From: Clostridium sp. LS
Lineage (GTDB): Bacteria; Bacillota; Clostridia; Clostridiales; Clostridiaceae
Direction of reading: 5' to 3'
Length of the DNA: 55,386 bases
NCBI RefSeq assembly: GCF_002760435.1
Contig: NZ_AUUU01000029.1
Span: forward strand, 1 to 55,386
Part shown: positions 36,045 through 45,414 of the stretch, piece by piece
Position numbering within the stretch: the stretch's first letter is position 1
How the letters are laid out: the number at the start of each line of letters is the position of its first letter
The notes under the pieces: generated by a model
The model's input: the letters and a program-made list of their open reading frames with translations, nothing else
Databases searched by the model: none
What the model was told of the DNA's origin: nothing
Translations under genes and position numbers: made by a program

Positions 36045-36269
36045 CTATTTTATATTATTTTTCTTTCTCTTTGCCATTATTCCACCTATTCGGCCTGTTT
36101 CCACAGAAGATAGTCCCCCCCATCCTTCTTTCTTAACTTTATCAGTTAATCCTAATTCTTCAGCAATTTCATACTTAATTTTCTCTCTTATCTTCTCTTC
36201 TTCCGTAAGTTCTTTATTTGCTTTAATCTTAGCCTTTATAATTTTTTTTACTGATTTATTATTGCTCAT
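36045..36269 (-). CDS. Alpha/beta-type small acid-soluble spore protein, divergent
   Basis: 74 residues from an ATG behind GCAGGG; an ATG at 36305 has no ribosome site. The core KIKYEIAEELGL matches the first conserved SASP block, including the EIA|xE site cut by the GPR protease. The second block SSVETGRIGGIMAKR replaces the usual RQNGYVGGxMxKxL. A Lys-rich front and an unusual WGG insert make it divergent. Such proteins coat spore DNA and protect it. The promoter is not certain. Calling it a SASP rests on the two blocks in the right order and spacing. Confidence 0.75.
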   Translation of the reverse strand: MSNNKSVKKIIKAKIKANKELTEEEKIREKIKYEIAEELGLTDKVKKEGWGGLSSVETGRIGGIMAKRKKNNIK

Positions 36270-36704
36270 TTTATATCCCTGCCAATCTATTTTTAATTTT
36301 TTCATCTCTAAATTTTGTTGCTTTCCTAATGATAACCATGAATTAATTCTTTTAAAATTATTCTAATCAAATTTATCTTAAATAAAGAAATACAGTAAAG
36401 TTAAACATTATTGTTATTATTATTTCCTTCAAGTGTTTGTACTATTCTAAGAAAATATTTTTTCAAAAAATCGCCCTAATTTTATTTCAGTATATTCTGT
36501 GTATGTTACAGTACGACCAGTTTATGGTATAAATATGCATAAGTATACACTTAAATTTATAGTCTTACTAATTAATGGAATATTAATAGACAATGAATAG
36601 TTTTTTTCAACTTATTTTGCTCAATCACTTGATATTTATTCAATATTTAACTATAGTATTTGTATGTGTAAAAATAATTATAAATAAAATTAGGAGGGAT
36701 TATT
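36270..36704. other. Divergent intergenic region, SASP / asd
   Basis: About 435 bases between the SASP gene (minus) and asd (plus). Apart from the asd promoter and ribosome site I see no gene, riboswitch or repeat; no lysine riboswitch core was found. The AT content is very high. Confidence 0.5.
36629..36657 (+). promoter_or_regulatory. Sigma-A-type promoter of asd-dapA-dapB
   Basis: TTGATA (36629-36634) and TATAGT (36652-36657) are 17 bases apart, close to consensus, and stand 47 bases before the asd start. Confidence 0.68.
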
Positions 36705-37697
36705 GTGTATAATGTTGCAATAGTTGGGGCTACTGGAAATGTAGGTAGAAAATTTTTAGAAATCTTAGAAGAAAGAAACTTTCCAGTAAAAAATTTATAT
36801 CTTTTCGCATCAAAAAGATCAGAAGGTAGTACTTTACCATTTAAAGGAAAGGATTATGTTGTTGAAGAAACTTGCGAAAAAAATATAAAAGATAAAAAAA
36901 TTGATTATGCACTATTTTCAGCTGGTGGAGATGCTAGTAAAGAATTTGCACCTGTATTTGCAGAGTATGGGGCTGTAGTAATTGATAATAGTAGTGCTTG
37001 GAGAATGGATCCTGAGGTACCACTTGTAGTGCCAGAAGTTAATCCAGAGGATATAAAACTTCATAAAGGAATTATCGCAAATCCAAATTGTTCTACAATT
37101 CAAGCTATGCCTATAATGAAAGCTTTACATGATAAATATGGCATAAAAAGAATTGTATATTCTACTTATCAAGCAGTATCAGGAGCAGGTATCCAAGGTA
37201 TTAAAGATTTAGAGGATGGCGTTAAAGGCATAGCACCTAAGAAATTCCCTTATCCTATAGCAGGTAATGTATTACCTCATATCGATGTTTTCTTAGAAGA
37301 TGGCTATACTAAAGAAGAAGAAAAAATGATTAAGGAAACAAGAAAAATACTTCATGAACCAAACTTAAGAGTAACTGCTACTACTGCCAGAGTTGCTGTA
37401 CTTAATGGTCATAGTGAAAGTATCAATGTTGAGTTAAATTCAGAATTTGATATAAAAGATATTTTTGAATTATTAGGAAACACTGCAGGTGTAACTGTAT
37501 ATGATGATGTTAAGGAATTAAAATATCCTACTGCACTTGAAGTTTCTGGAAAAGATGATGTTTATGTTGGAAGAATTAGAAGAGATTTCAGTGTAGACAA
37601 TGGTCTAAACTTATGGGTTGTTGGTGATAACATAAGAAAAGGAGCAGCTCTTAATGCTATTCAAATAGCTGAAATTATGATTAAAGACAATAAATAG
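36705..37697 (+). CDS. asd: Aspartate-semialdehyde dehydrogenase
   Basis: 330 residues. NADP site VAIVGATGNVGRKFLEIL at the N-terminus, FSAGGDASKEFAP, DNSSAWRMD, and the catalytic Cys in IANPNCSTIQ. Later segments: TYQAVSGAGIQG and the substrate/His region RVAVLNGHSES. It reduces aspartyl phosphate to aspartate semialdehyde, the branch point to lysine/diaminopimelate, threonine and methionine. Start is GTG behind AGGAGGG. First gene of asd-dapA-dapB, followed by dapA after 29 bases. Confidence 0.95.
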   Translation: MYNVAIVGATGNVGRKFLEILEERNFPVKNLYLFASKRSEGSTLPFKGKDYVVEETCEKNIKDKKIDYALFSAGGDASKEFAPVFAEYGAVVIDNSSAWRMDPEVPLVVPEVNPEDIKLHKGIIANPNCSTIQAMPIMKALHDKYGIKRIVYSTYQAVSGAGIQGIKDLEDGVKGIAPKKFPYPIAGNVLPHIDVFLEDGYTKEEEKMIKETRKILHEPNLRVTATTARVAVLNGHSESINVELNSEFDIKDIFELLGNTAGVTVYDDVKELKYPTALEVSGKDDVYVGRIRRDFSVDNGLNLWVVGDNIRKGAALNAIQIAEIMIKDNK

Positions 37698-37726
37698 TCT
37701 ATAGCAATTATGTTGGGGGAATCTAA

Positions 37727-38605
37727 ATGTCAATATTTCAAGGCTCGGCTGTAGCTATAGTAACCCCTTTTAATGAAAATGGAGTTAACTTCGAAAAACT
37801 TAAAGAATTATTAGAATGGCACATTAGTCAAGGTACTGATGCTATTGTAATTTGTGGTACTACAGGTGAAGCTACTACAATGACAGAAAAAGAGAAAAAA
37901 GATACAATTAAATTTACAGTTAATATAATAAACAAAAGAATTCCTGTAATTGCAGGTACTGGGTCAAACAATACTGCTTCTTCTATTTATATGAGTAAGT
38001 ATGCTGAAAGTGTTGGGGTTGATGGACTTCTTGTCATTACTCCATATTACAATAAGACTACTCAAAAAGGTTTAGTAAAGCATTTTAAAGCTATTAATGA
38101 TGAAGTAAAGACACCAATAATACTTTATAATGTTCCTAGCAGAACTGGAGTAAATATTACTCCAAAAACATTAGCTGAGCTTTCAAAGTTAAATAATGTT
38201 GCTGCTATAAAAGAAGCAAGTGGAGACATCAGTCAAATAGCACAAATGAAAGCATTATGCAGAGATTCTATTGATATTTATTCTGGTAATGATGATCAAA
38301 TTGTTTCTATTATGTCATTAGGTGGAAAAGGTGTAATATCAGTTTTAGCTAATATAATTCCAAACAAAGTGCATACTATAGCTAAAGAATGTTTAAACAA
38401 TAATTTTAAGGAAGCTTTAGACATCCAGCTAGATACTTTAGCATTAACTAACACTTTATTTATAGAAACAAATCCAATCCCAGTTAAAACAGCTATGAAT
38501 CTTATGGGATTCGATGTTGGTCCTTTAAGGCTTCCTCTTTGCGAAATGGACAGTAACAATGAAGAAATACTAAAAGCTGCTTTGATAGATAATAAATTGA
38601 TGTAA
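37727..38605 (+). CDS. dapA: 4-hydroxy-tetrahydrodipicolinate synthase
   Basis: 292 residues, a TIM-barrel class I aldolase. Motifs: [44 protein letters not shown] with the catalytic Tyr/Arg, and the Schiff-base Lys in AAIKEASGD. It condenses pyruvate with aspartate semialdehyde, the first committed step to diaminopimelate and lysine. It lies between asd and dapB with short gaps, so the three are cotranscribed. Start ATG follows GGGGGAA. Confidence 0.95.
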   Translation: MSIFQGSAVAIVTPFNENGVNFEKLKELLEWHISQGTDAIVICGTTGEATTMTEKEKKDTIKFTVNIINKRIPVIAGTGSNNTASSIYMSKYAESVGVDGLLVITPYYNKTTQKGLVKHFKAINDEVKTPIILYNVPSRTGVNITPKTLAELSKLNNVAAIKEASGDISQIAQMKALCRDSIDIYSGNDDQIVSIMSLGGKGVISVLANIIPNKVHTIAKECLNNNFKEALDIQLDTLALTNTLFIETNPIPVKTAMNLMGFDVGPLRLPLCEMDSNNEEILKAALIDNKLM

Positions 38606-38614
38606 GGTGATAAG

Positions 38615-39370
38615 ATGATAAAAATAGTATTGAATGGTTGCTCAGGTAAAATGGGTAAAATGATTACTGAGTGTGCTGCAAAATTTAAAGGTGTAGAAAT
38701 AATTGCCGGAATTGATAAGTATCCTAGCAATGCTTCATACCCAATTTTTGAAACTATACAAGATTTAAATATAGATTATGATGTATTACTAGACTTTTCT
38801 AGAGCTGACGCTCTTCATGATCTATTAGAAATAACTGAAAAAACTAACAAACCATTAGTAATATGTTCAACTGGGTTTACACAAGAGGATTTAGCTTTAA
38901 TAGATGAAAAGAGTAAATCTTTAAAGTTATTTAGATCAGGCAATATGTCTTTTGGTATTAATTTAATAAATTCTGTATTAAAGAAAATTACTCCGATGCT
39001 ATATGGAAACTTCGATATTGAGATAATTGAAAAACATCACAATCAAAAAGTAGATGCACCAAGCGGTACTGCAATTATGCTTGCAGATTCCATTAAGAAT
39101 TCTATAAAAGATTCTACAAAGTATATATATGGCCGTGAAGGAAATTCTAAAAGAGAAGAAAGTGAAATTGGAATACACGCTGTTAGAGGCGGAGCTATTA
39201 TAGGAGATCACGATGTTATTTTCGCTGGATCTGGTGAAGTAATTGAGTTAACTCATAAAGCAATTTCAAGAGAAGTTTTTGCAGTTGGTGCTTTAAAAGC
39301 ATGTGAATATATGGCTACAGTGACTAACCCAGGATTATATGACATGAATGATGTTATAGGACTTGAATAA
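38615..39370 (+). CDS. dapB: 4-hydroxy-tetrahydrodipicolinate reductase
   Basis: 251 residues. NAD(P) site [12 protein letters not shown] at the N-terminus, STGFTQE, and the catalytic [15 protein letters not shown] block with the His and Lys of the active site. C-terminal HAVRGG and GDHDVIFAG segments are also diagnostic. It reduces the DapA product to tetrahydrodipicolinate, which DapH then acetylates. It starts nine bases after dapA behind AAGGTG, and a strong terminator follows. Confidence 0.95.
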   Translation: MIKIVLNGCSGKMGKMITECAAKFKGVEIIAGIDKYPSNASYPIFETIQDLNIDYDVLLDFSRADALHDLLEITEKTNKPLVICSTGFTQEDLALIDEKSKSLKLFRSGNMSFGINLINSVLKKITPMLYGNFDIEIIEKHHNQKVDAPSGTAIMLADSIKNSIKDSTKYIYGREGNSKREESEIGIHAVRGGAIIGDHDVIFAGSGEVIELTHKAISREVFAVGALKACEYMATVTNPGLYDMNDVIGLE

Positions 39371-39382
39371 AGATTATTAATC

Positions 39383-39423
39383 AAAAGAAACAGAAGAGAT
39401 ATTTCATCCCTTCTGTTTCTTTT
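39383..39423. terminator. Bidirectional terminator after dapB
   Basis: A perfect 14-bp stem AAAAGAAACAGAAG (39383-39396) / CTTCTGTTTCTTTT (39410-39423) lies between convergent dapB and the AEC transporter gene. Confidence 0.88.
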
Positions 39424-39451
39424 AATATTTTAATCACTAAACTGTAATATT

Positions 39452-40414
39452 CTAAATTGGAAATAAAACTCCTGCCATGTATATAACAGAGGTAAGTGTA
39501 ATGGCACTAAGAATTGTTGAAACCATTACTTCCTGAGATGCGAAGTCCTGCTCATTATCATATTCCACAGCAATTAAGGCTGTATTTACAGCTGTTGGTA
39601 CTGAATAAGAAATAAGCAGTGTTTGCGCAATAATTCCTGAAAATCTAAATGCGTGTATCAATATTAATGCTAGTAAGGGACCAATAATCAAACGTGTAAA
39701 AACCGCTATATTTACATTAATATTCCTAAAATCAAATTCAGTTTTTGAAAGTTGAACCCCTAATGTTATTAATGCTATAGGTACAAGTCCCCCTTTTATG
39801 TATTCAAGGGCAGGCCATAATGGTGTTGACGTTATATCAATCTTTAGATATTTAAGCATAAGTGCAAGAGGCATAGCATATATAGATGGCATTGTAAGAA
39901 TTTTATGAATAGATTCCTTAATATTCATTTTAGCTCTTCCGGCATTATAAAGGCCAACTGTATTCATTGTAATATTCATAAAAATTAAAATCATAATCTG
40001 AGCTGCTAGCGCTTCATTTAGGTATGGTGTCTTTCCATCAATGATATATGGTGTACTTCCAAAAATAAGTGTAATAAGAGAAACTCCTATATTACCTGTA
40101 TTATTAAACATAATAGAATTTTTAAATGCATTTTCCTGGCTTATCTCATATTTTCGAAACTTTGAAACAATTCTTGATATTAGATCATTGACTATTAAAT
40201 ATACGATGCTAAAAAGTAATATTTTAAGCATATCAAAAGATAAATTAGTAGTATAAATGTTGTAAAATATAAAGCCCGGCACAAATATATAAAAATTTAA
40301 TTTGCTAAGTGTAAAAATATTCAAATCAAATTTTTTGCTTACTATATATCCTAATCCTATTAATGTAAAAATAGGTATAATATTATTTCCTAATATATGT
40401 AAAAAAATCAACAT
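39452..40414 (-). CDS. AEC (auxin efflux carrier) family transporter
   Basis: 320 residues and about ten membrane spans. Family patterns: FTLIGLGYIVSKKFDL, FYIFVPGFIFYNIY in the first half, the FNNTGNIGVSLI motif (Asn and Gly in the cross-over region), then PALEYIKGGLVPIALITLGVQL and the late ISYSVPTAVNTALIA segment. AEC proteins move small organic acids (malate, malonate or others) across the membrane. The substrate is unknown. Start ATG follows GGGGGCAATAAGA. It stands between the dap cluster and ppnP. Confidence 0.88.
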   Translation of the reverse strand: MLIFLHILGNNIIPIFTLIGLGYIVSKKFDLNIFTLSKLNFYIFVPGFIFYNIYTTNLSFDMLKILLFSIVYLIVNDLISRIVSKFRKYEISQENAFKNSIMFNNTGNIGVSLITLIFGSTPYIIDGKTPYLNEALAAQIMILIFMNITMNTVGLYNAGRAKMNIKESIHKILTMPSIYAMPLALMLKYLKIDITSTPLWPALEYIKGGLVPIALITLGVQLSKTEFDFRNINVNIAVFTRLIIGPLLALILIHAFRFSGIIAQTLLISYSVPTAVNTALIAVEYDNEQDFASQEVMVSTILSAITLTSVIYMAGVLFPI

Positions 40415-40472
40415 TCTTATTGCCCCCTAATAAGCTTAAAGCCCTTTTCCTTTGTCAATAAAGTTAATATAA

Positions 40473-40514
40473 AATAGCTATCCAACATGTATATTAACAC
40501 CCTGGATAGCTATT
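40473..40514 (-). terminator. Terminator of ppnP
   Basis: AATAGCTATCC / GGATAGCTATT, an 11-bp perfect stem, followed on the minus strand by TTTATATT. It lies 16 bases past the ppnP stop. Confidence 0.8.
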
Positions 40515-40529
40515 AAATTAAGGTTATTG

Positions 40530-40847
40530 CTATTCTTTAATATAAGAACAACAATAATCTGCTACTTCTTTTATAATTAGATTAAACTTAGAATTAGCTG
40601 GAACTGTGAAGGACTCTCCTTCTTTGTATGTAACAAATTTATCGCTGCCTGGCAGTTTAACATCCATTGAGCCTCCTAAAACTTCCATTATTTCTTTATC
40701 TCCAGTACCAAATTCATAGTCACCTGGAAGCATTATACCTAAAGTTTTTCTTTCGCCATCTTCAAATATAATAGTTCTGCTGGTTACCTTTCCATCAAAA
40801 TATACATTTGCTTTTTTTACTGCTGTTACATTTTTAAATTCACTCAT
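40530..40847 (-). CDS. ppnP: Pyrimidine/purine nucleoside phosphorylase PpnP (DUF1255)
   Basis: 105 residues, a single cupin. It matches the PpnP pattern from end to end: [49 protein letters not shown], and [16 protein letters not shown]. PpnP splits a range of nucleosides with phosphate to free bases and pentose-1-phosphate. The start follows AAGGGGC, a relative of the G-rich leaders noted elsewhere. Single-gene unit. Confidence 0.9.
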   Translation of the reverse strand: MSEFKNVTAVKKANVYFDGKVTSRTIIFEDGERKTLGIMLPGDYEFGTGDKEIMEVLGGSMDVKLPGSDKFVTYKEGESFTVPANSKFNLIIKEVADYCCSYIKE

Positions 40848-40931
40848 TGTAATGCCCCTTACTTATTTTTTTATTTATAATATAGTAATTTACCAAAAAA
40901 TAATTATAATTATTTTAATAAAACTACTTAA

Positions 40932-42077
40932 TTAACTATTTGGAAAGTTCTTTTTCAAAAAAACTTCAAGCCTATCAAATGCTTCTTTTAAAATTTCATC
41001 ACTATAGCAATAAGATATTCTCATGTAGCCTTCTCCTAAATCTCCAAATGCAGTTCCTGGTACACAGGCAAGTTTTCCTTCATTTAAAAGTTTTTCACAA
41101 AATTCTTCCGCTGGCATATTAAATTTTTTAATTGAGGGAAAGATATAAAACGCCCCTTTAGGTTCTGAAACATCCAAATTAAGTGCTTTTATCCTATCCA
41201 TGCAATAATTTTTTCTTCGCTCAAAGGTTTTTCTCATAGTTTCAACATCATTTAATGATTTTTTAAGCCCTTCTAAAACACCATATTGTGCTATAGATGG
41301 CGCACAGGATACACCATATTGATGTACCTTCATTATTTCTTTCATATATCTTTCACAGCATGCTACATACCCTATCCTAAGGCCTGTCATAGAGAATATT
41401 TTTGAAAAACCACTTACATATATGACTTTTTCTTTTATTTCACTTGCTTGCGCAACTGAATAATATTCATCAAATATTATAGCTGAATACATTTCATCTG
41501 TTATAACTATTATATCTTTTTCTTTTATTATTTCAACAAGTTCATCCCTTTGCTCTTTAGATAAAATTGCCCCAGTCGGGTTAGATGGAAAAGATAACAT
41601 TAATACCTTGATATTTTCTTTTTCTAGTTTTTCTCTAATTACACCTATATCCAGCGTAAAATCCTCTCTTAATGGATATGTTACAACGTCTGCACCTATC
41701 ATAATTCCGATATTCTCATAAGCTGGATAAGCAGGTCCTGGAAGTAAAATTTTCTCTCCTGCATTCATTACAGCAAATAGTACTGAATATAACCCTTCAC
41801 TACCTCCTACTGTTATACATACCTCTTCTTTATCATAGCTAATTTCAAATGTATTTAAATACCTGCAAATCTCCTCTCTAAGTTCATCTATTCCAGCATT
41901 TGAGGTATAAACAGTTTTATTATCATTGATAGCTTTAATCATAGCATCTGATATATCTATTGGTACAGGAAAATCTGGCTGTCCTAAAGTCAATGAAATC
42001 GCACCATCAACTTTTTTTACCTTTTCCGCAAACCTTCTAATTCCTGAAATTTGTATTTTCTCAACTTGTTTATTCAT
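40932..42077 (-). CDS. PatA-like class I aminotransferase, probable N-acetyl-diaminopimelate aminotransferase
   Basis: 381 residues, PLP fold type I. Motifs: SLTLGQPDFPVP, VYTSNAGIDELRE, VGGSEGLYSVLF, LPGPAYPAYENI, SFPSNPTGAILS, ITDEMYSAI and the PLP Lys in SGFSKIFSMTGLRIGY, ending in the Arg of MRISYC. B. subtilis PatA has this architecture and length and serves as N-acetyl-L,L-diaminopimelate aminotransferase. The gene is divergent from dapH, 157 bases away, which supports that role here; a general aspartate-type aminotransferase is the alternative. Start ATG follows GGGGGCAAATAAATT. Confidence 0.83.
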   Translation of the reverse strand: MNKQVEKIQISGIRRFAEKVKKVDGAISLTLGQPDFPVPIDISDAMIKAINDNKTVYTSNAGIDELREEICRYLNTFEISYDKEEVCITVGGSEGLYSVLFAVMNAGEKILLPGPAYPAYENIGIMIGADVVTYPLREDFTLDIGVIREKLEKENIKVLMLSFPSNPTGAILSKEQRDELVEIIKEKDIIVITDEMYSAIIFDEYYSVAQASEIKEKVIYVSGFSKIFSMTGLRIGYVACCERYMKEIMKVHQYGVSCAPSIAQYGVLEGLKKSLNDVETMRKTFERRKNYCMDRIKALNLDVSEPKGAFYIFPSIKKFNMPAEEFCEKLLNEGKLACVPGTAFGDLGEGYMRISYCYSDEILKEAFDRLEVFLKKNFPNS

Positions 42078-42234
42078 AATTTATTTGCCCCCTGTATTTG
42101 CAATATAAACTTATTTTACAACATTACCAAAATTGATTCAAACTATTTGTATTTTTTTGCTTCTTCCTCTTTTAATTGTGTTTAATCTTTATTATAATAA
42201 GGTTGATTGCGAAAATAATGGAAAGGGTGATATA

Positions 42235-42945
42235 ATGTCATATAATTTAACAGATCCTTATGAAATTGCTAGATTTATTAAGGAATCAAAAAAATCAACT
42301 CCAGTGAAAGTTTATGTAAATGGAGATTTAAGCAATGCTGACATGAATGATGTAGAATGGTACGGTTCTAACGGATTTTATATACTAATGGGAGAATCTG
42401 ATTCTATAACTAAGATAGTATTAGATAATAAACATCTTATTAAACATTTCAGAATAGAAAATGATAGAAGAAATTCAGCAATTCCAATGCTTGACTTACT
42501 TGAAGTTGATGCAAGAATTGAGCCAGGTGCTATCATAAGAGATAAAGTGACCATTGGCAAAAATGCTGTTATCATGATGGGAGCAGTAATAAATATTGGT
42601 GCTGAAATCGGCGATGGAACTATGGTAGATATGAATGCAGTAGTTGGAGCTCGTGGACAATTAGGTAAAAATGTTCATTTAGGTGCTGGTGCTGTCGTTG
42701 CTGGTGTATTAGAACCACCTAGTAAAGAACCATGCATGATAGGTGATAACGCTTTAATAGGAGCAAACTCAGTAATTCTTGAGGGTGTTAAGATAGGTGC
42801 AGGCAGCGTTGTTGCAGCCGGTTCTGTTGTTACTGAAGATGTACCTGCTAATGTTGTAGTTGCTGGATCACCTGCAAAAATAATAAAAGAAGTTGATGAT
42901 AAAACAAAAGATAAAACTCAAATCTTAGATGATTTAAGAAAATAG
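42235..42945 (+). CDS. dapH: Tetrahydrodipicolinate N-acetyltransferase
   Basis: 236 residues from ATG 42235, which has AAAGGGTG before it; an upstream in-frame ATG at 42133 would add a 34-residue hydrophobic tail unlike the family, so it was not used. The start [28 protein letters not shown] is the DapH N-terminal region. The rest is a left-handed beta-helix of hexapeptide repeats ([40 protein letters not shown]). It acetylates tetrahydrodipicolinate in the acetylase branch of diaminopimelate synthesis. No deacetylase gene is adjacent. Confidence 0.92.
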   Translation: MSYNLTDPYEIARFIKESKKSTPVKVYVNGDLSNADMNDVEWYGSNGFYILMGESDSITKIVLDNKHLIKHFRIENDRRNSAIPMLDLLEVDARIEPGAIIRDKVTIGKNAVIMMGAVINIGAEIGDGTMVDMNAVVGARGQLGKNVHLGAGAVVAGVLEPPSKEPCMIGDNALIGANSVILEGVKIGAGSVVAAGSVVTEDVPANVVVAGSPAKIIKEVDDKTKDKTQILDDLRK

Positions 42946-42985
42946 AACACATTAACTTATTTTACTTGGCTTACATAGAAAACTA

Positions 42986-43022
42986 AAAGGTTTCAATAAA
43001 TTTAATATTTATTGAAACCTTT
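42986..43022 (+). terminator. Terminator of dapH
   Basis: A perfect 16-bp stem AAAGGTTTCAATAAAT (42986-43001) / ATTTATTGAAACCTTT (43007-43022), then GCTTTT, about 40 bases past the stop. Confidence 0.82.
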
Positions 43023-43092
43023 GCTTTTAACCCTAAAAAATAACAATGTATTTAATAATCTAATAATTATATAAATTTCTATTATTCTTTAA

Positions 43093-43743
43093 TTATACAG
43101 CTCCTTCTTCCCCACTTATCTCTTCTTTATTAGCCCTTTCCATTTTTGAAATTGACACTTCATATGCAACTTTTTTAACTACTTCACTGTCAGATACTTT
43201 CTTTTGATATTCTCTACTTTGAAGTCTTCCCCATACTTTAATATTGTCACCAACACTTAATGTTTGGCAAAATCTCGAATTTCTTCCCCACGCAATTGTT
43301 GGAATATAATCTGATTTATTATATGCTCTATTTACAGCTAAAAGCACATCTGCAATTTCACGACCAAAAGGTGTCGTTCTATAAATTGGTTCCTTGCAAA
43401 TATATCCATCTAAAAATATTTCATTAGGATTTTTACTTCTTTCTAAGCATGGCTCAATATTTCTAGCAAACACAGTAAGTATAAGCTTATTAGATCCATC
43501 AATAAATTTATTATAAGATCTAAGTTGTCCTTCAACTATTACGTCTATACCCACTTCTAATTTAATATCACTCAATAATCTTTCTGAAACAGTAATATTT
43601 AATGTATCTACTGAGTCACTTAATCTCATTACATCTAAATCAAAAGTGTAGAACCCCTCCCCATACATTTCATGGCTAAACTCTAATCCAGATGTTACCT
43701 TGCCTTCAAGGTAAATTTTGTTATTTAACATTAAATTATCCAT
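43093..43743 (-). CDS. Single-stranded-DNA-binding-like protein with two OB folds
   Basis: 216 residues from an ATG behind AGGGAT; an earlier ATG (43761) has no ribosome site. Two OB-like units are visible: residues about 6-100 (NKIYLEGKVTSGLEF, FDLDVMRLSDSVDTLNITV) and about 105-205 (NEIFLDGYICKEPIYRTTPFGREIADVLLAVNRAYNKSDYIP-type strand run, AWGRNSRFCQTL, VGDNIKVWGRLQSREY). The second unit follows the SSB pattern closely. It lacks the acidic DDDLPF tail of the main SSB, so it is a clostridial SSB-like accessory protein. Role in repair or plasmid/phage life is unknown. Confidence 0.8.
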   Translation of the reverse strand: MDNLMLNNKIYLEGKVTSGLEFSHEMYGEGFYTFDLDVMRLSDSVDTLNITVSERLLSDIKLEVGIDVIVEGQLRSYNKFIDGSNKLILTVFARNIEPCLERSKNPNEIFLDGYICKEPIYRTTPFGREIADVLLAVNRAYNKSDYIPTIAWGRNSRFCQTLSVGDNIKVWGRLQSREYQKKVSDSEVVKKVAYEVSISKMERANKEEISGEEGAV

Positions 43744-43938
43744 TGTAATCCCTCTCTCCATCGGAAATTATTTTATTTTGTGTAATATATGCTCCCACTT
43801 GCATATATTACCATTATAATACAAATACTAGTTAATTTTCAATAAATATTAATTATTTTTATCTGACAGCTAATTTCCACTAATAAATCCCACGTGGTAA
43901 TCAGTTTCTAGACATTGCGCCTATTATGATGAAGTCCG

Positions 43939-44721
43939 CTAAGATTCAGTCTCAGCTGAATCAAGTTTCACTTTATGTTGAATCCCTTGATTGTCTACAT
44001 TATAGTCTTTAGAGTATATCATTTCACCAACAGTTTTGAACTCATAGCCTTTCTCTTTTAATTCCTTTATAATCCTATCTAAGTCCTCTGGGGTATACTT
44101 AGCATTGTGAAATAGAATAATAGATCCCGGCTTAACATTCTTCATAACTCTATTGTACTCTGTTTCAGCTGATAACTCTTTCCAATCAACAGAATCAACA
44201 TCCCATTGGATGGTCATATATCCTAAGTTTCTCACTTTTGAAAAAGCATCTTTATTATAATCTCCACTTGGAAATCTAAATAATTTAGGTCTTTCTCCTG
44301 TATATTTCTCGATTGTATCATTTGTTTTTTCAATTTCTTCCTTCATCCTATCTGATCCTATTTTTACAAAGCTAGGATGCTTATAAGAATGATTTCCTAT
44401 TTCATGCCCCCCTTCCTTGATTGCTTTTAGCTTATTTACATTATCTTCACTGTAATTTACCCATCCTCCCATTATGAAGAATGTTCCTTTAACATTATAT
44501 TTTTTCAATACGTCTAATATTACATTAGTTGTATCATTTTCAGTCCAATTTATATCAAAAGTCAAACTTACTACTTTATCATTAGTATCAACACAATAAA
44601 TTGGTGCTTCTTCATGAATATTACCTATAGCCTGTGTAGCTTTGCTAATTCCTATTGACACAAATATAAGACAAATAATTAATATTAAATCTATTCCTAT
44701 CCTCTTTTTCTTCCATACCAC
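43939..44721 (-). CDS. PdaB-like polysaccharide deacetylase
   Basis: 260 residues. One N-terminal membrane anchor (GIDLILIICLIFVSIGISKA) then a NodB domain: SLTFDINWTE (motif 1), GHEIGNHSYKHPSF (metal His pair), RFPSGDYNKDAF, IQWDVDSVDW and SIILFHN. In motif 1 the second Asp of TFDD is Ile, as in PdaB, where FDISWG is usual. PdaB acts in sporulation on peptidoglycan to keep the cortex intact; activity in this family is unclear. A spore envelope role is inferred. It is divergent from the DUF4364 gene. Confidence 0.83.
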   Translation of the reverse strand: MVWKKKRIGIDLILIICLIFVSIGISKATQAIGNIHEEAPIYCVDTNDKVVSLTFDINWTENDTTNVILDVLKKYNVKGTFFIMGGWVNYSEDNVNKLKAIKEGGHEIGNHSYKHPSFVKIGSDRMKEEIEKTNDTIEKYTGERPKLFRFPSGDYNKDAFSKVRNLGYMTIQWDVDSVDWKELSAETEYNRVMKNVKPGSIILFHNAKYTPEDLDRIIKELKEKGYEFKTVGEMIYSKDYNVDNQGIQHKVKLDSAETES

Positions 44722-44828
44722 TTTTAATACCCCTTTAACTATATATTTCTTATATAAACTATATTCACATTTATGGGATTTATGCTATTGCAATCACATT
44801 ACATTTTTAATTTATCTTTTACTAACTA

Positions 44829-44856
44829 TTCACTAAAAATTTTTTTGTGTTATAAT
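44829..44856 (+). promoter_or_regulatory. Promoter of the DUF4364 gene
   Basis: TTCACT (44829-44834) and TATAAT (44851-44856) are 16 bases apart and lie 33 bases before the start codon. The -10 is perfect; the -35 matches at four positions. Confidence 0.55.
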
Positions 44857-44889
44857 AGAAGAAGATTTTCATCAATTATGGAGGTAATT

Positions 44890-45414
44890 ATGTACGAAAG
44901 TTCATCAGAATTAGCAGAAAATAAGTTACTTATGTTATATGTATTAAAATCTATTAAAGATCCAATCTCAAATACTCAGCTTACTGAAATAATTCTTGAA
45001 AATAACTTTATTAATTATTTTACATTCCAACAATATTTATCAGAGCTAGAGGAATCCAATTTCGTTGAATATCAAGAAGTTAATGATAAAAAACTATTAA
45101 GACTAACTGAAAAAGGAGATACCGTCCTTTCATTGTTTATAGACAGAATATCTCCTTCAAAAATATCTATTACTAATGATTATATAAAAGAAAAAATTGA
45201 TTCTATTAAAAAAGAATTAACTATTCATGCGGATTATACTCTCGGTTCAAATGATAGTTTCATTGTTGATTTAAAGGCAATAGAAGATAATTCACTATTA
45301 ATGGAATTAAAATTATCTGTCCCTTCCAAGAATCAAGCAATCTCAATTTGCAATAAGTGGAAGGAAAATCCTTCTGAAATATATACTAACGTAATTAATT
45401 TACTTATTAACTAA
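44890..45414 (+). CDS. DUF4364 family protein, predicted winged-helix regulator
   Basis: 174 residues from the ATG behind ATGGAGG; the reading frame runs further upstream but has no ribosome site. The first ~80 residues form a winged-helix-like region (LAENKLLMLYVLKSIKDPISNTQLTEIIL, FQQYLSELEESNFVEYQEV, LRLTEKGDTVLSLF), a known DUF4364 pattern found in clostridia, and the rest is a small ligand- or dimer-forming part. DNA targets are unknown. The stop codon abuts the convergent beta-propeller gene with no spacer. Confidence 0.82.
   Translation: MYESSSELAENKLLMLYVLKSIKDPISNTQLTEIILENNFINYFTFQQYLSELEESNFVEYQEVNDKKLLRLTEKGDTVLSLFIDRISPSKISITNDYIKEKIDSIKKELTIHADYTLGSNDSFIVDLKAIEDNSLLMELKLSVPSKNQAISICNKWKENPSEIYTNVINLLIN

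Noticed and set aside
42133..42234. 34-residue hydrophobic extension of DapH
   Set aside because: No ribosome site, and DapH proteins begin at the internal ATG with AAAGGGTG.
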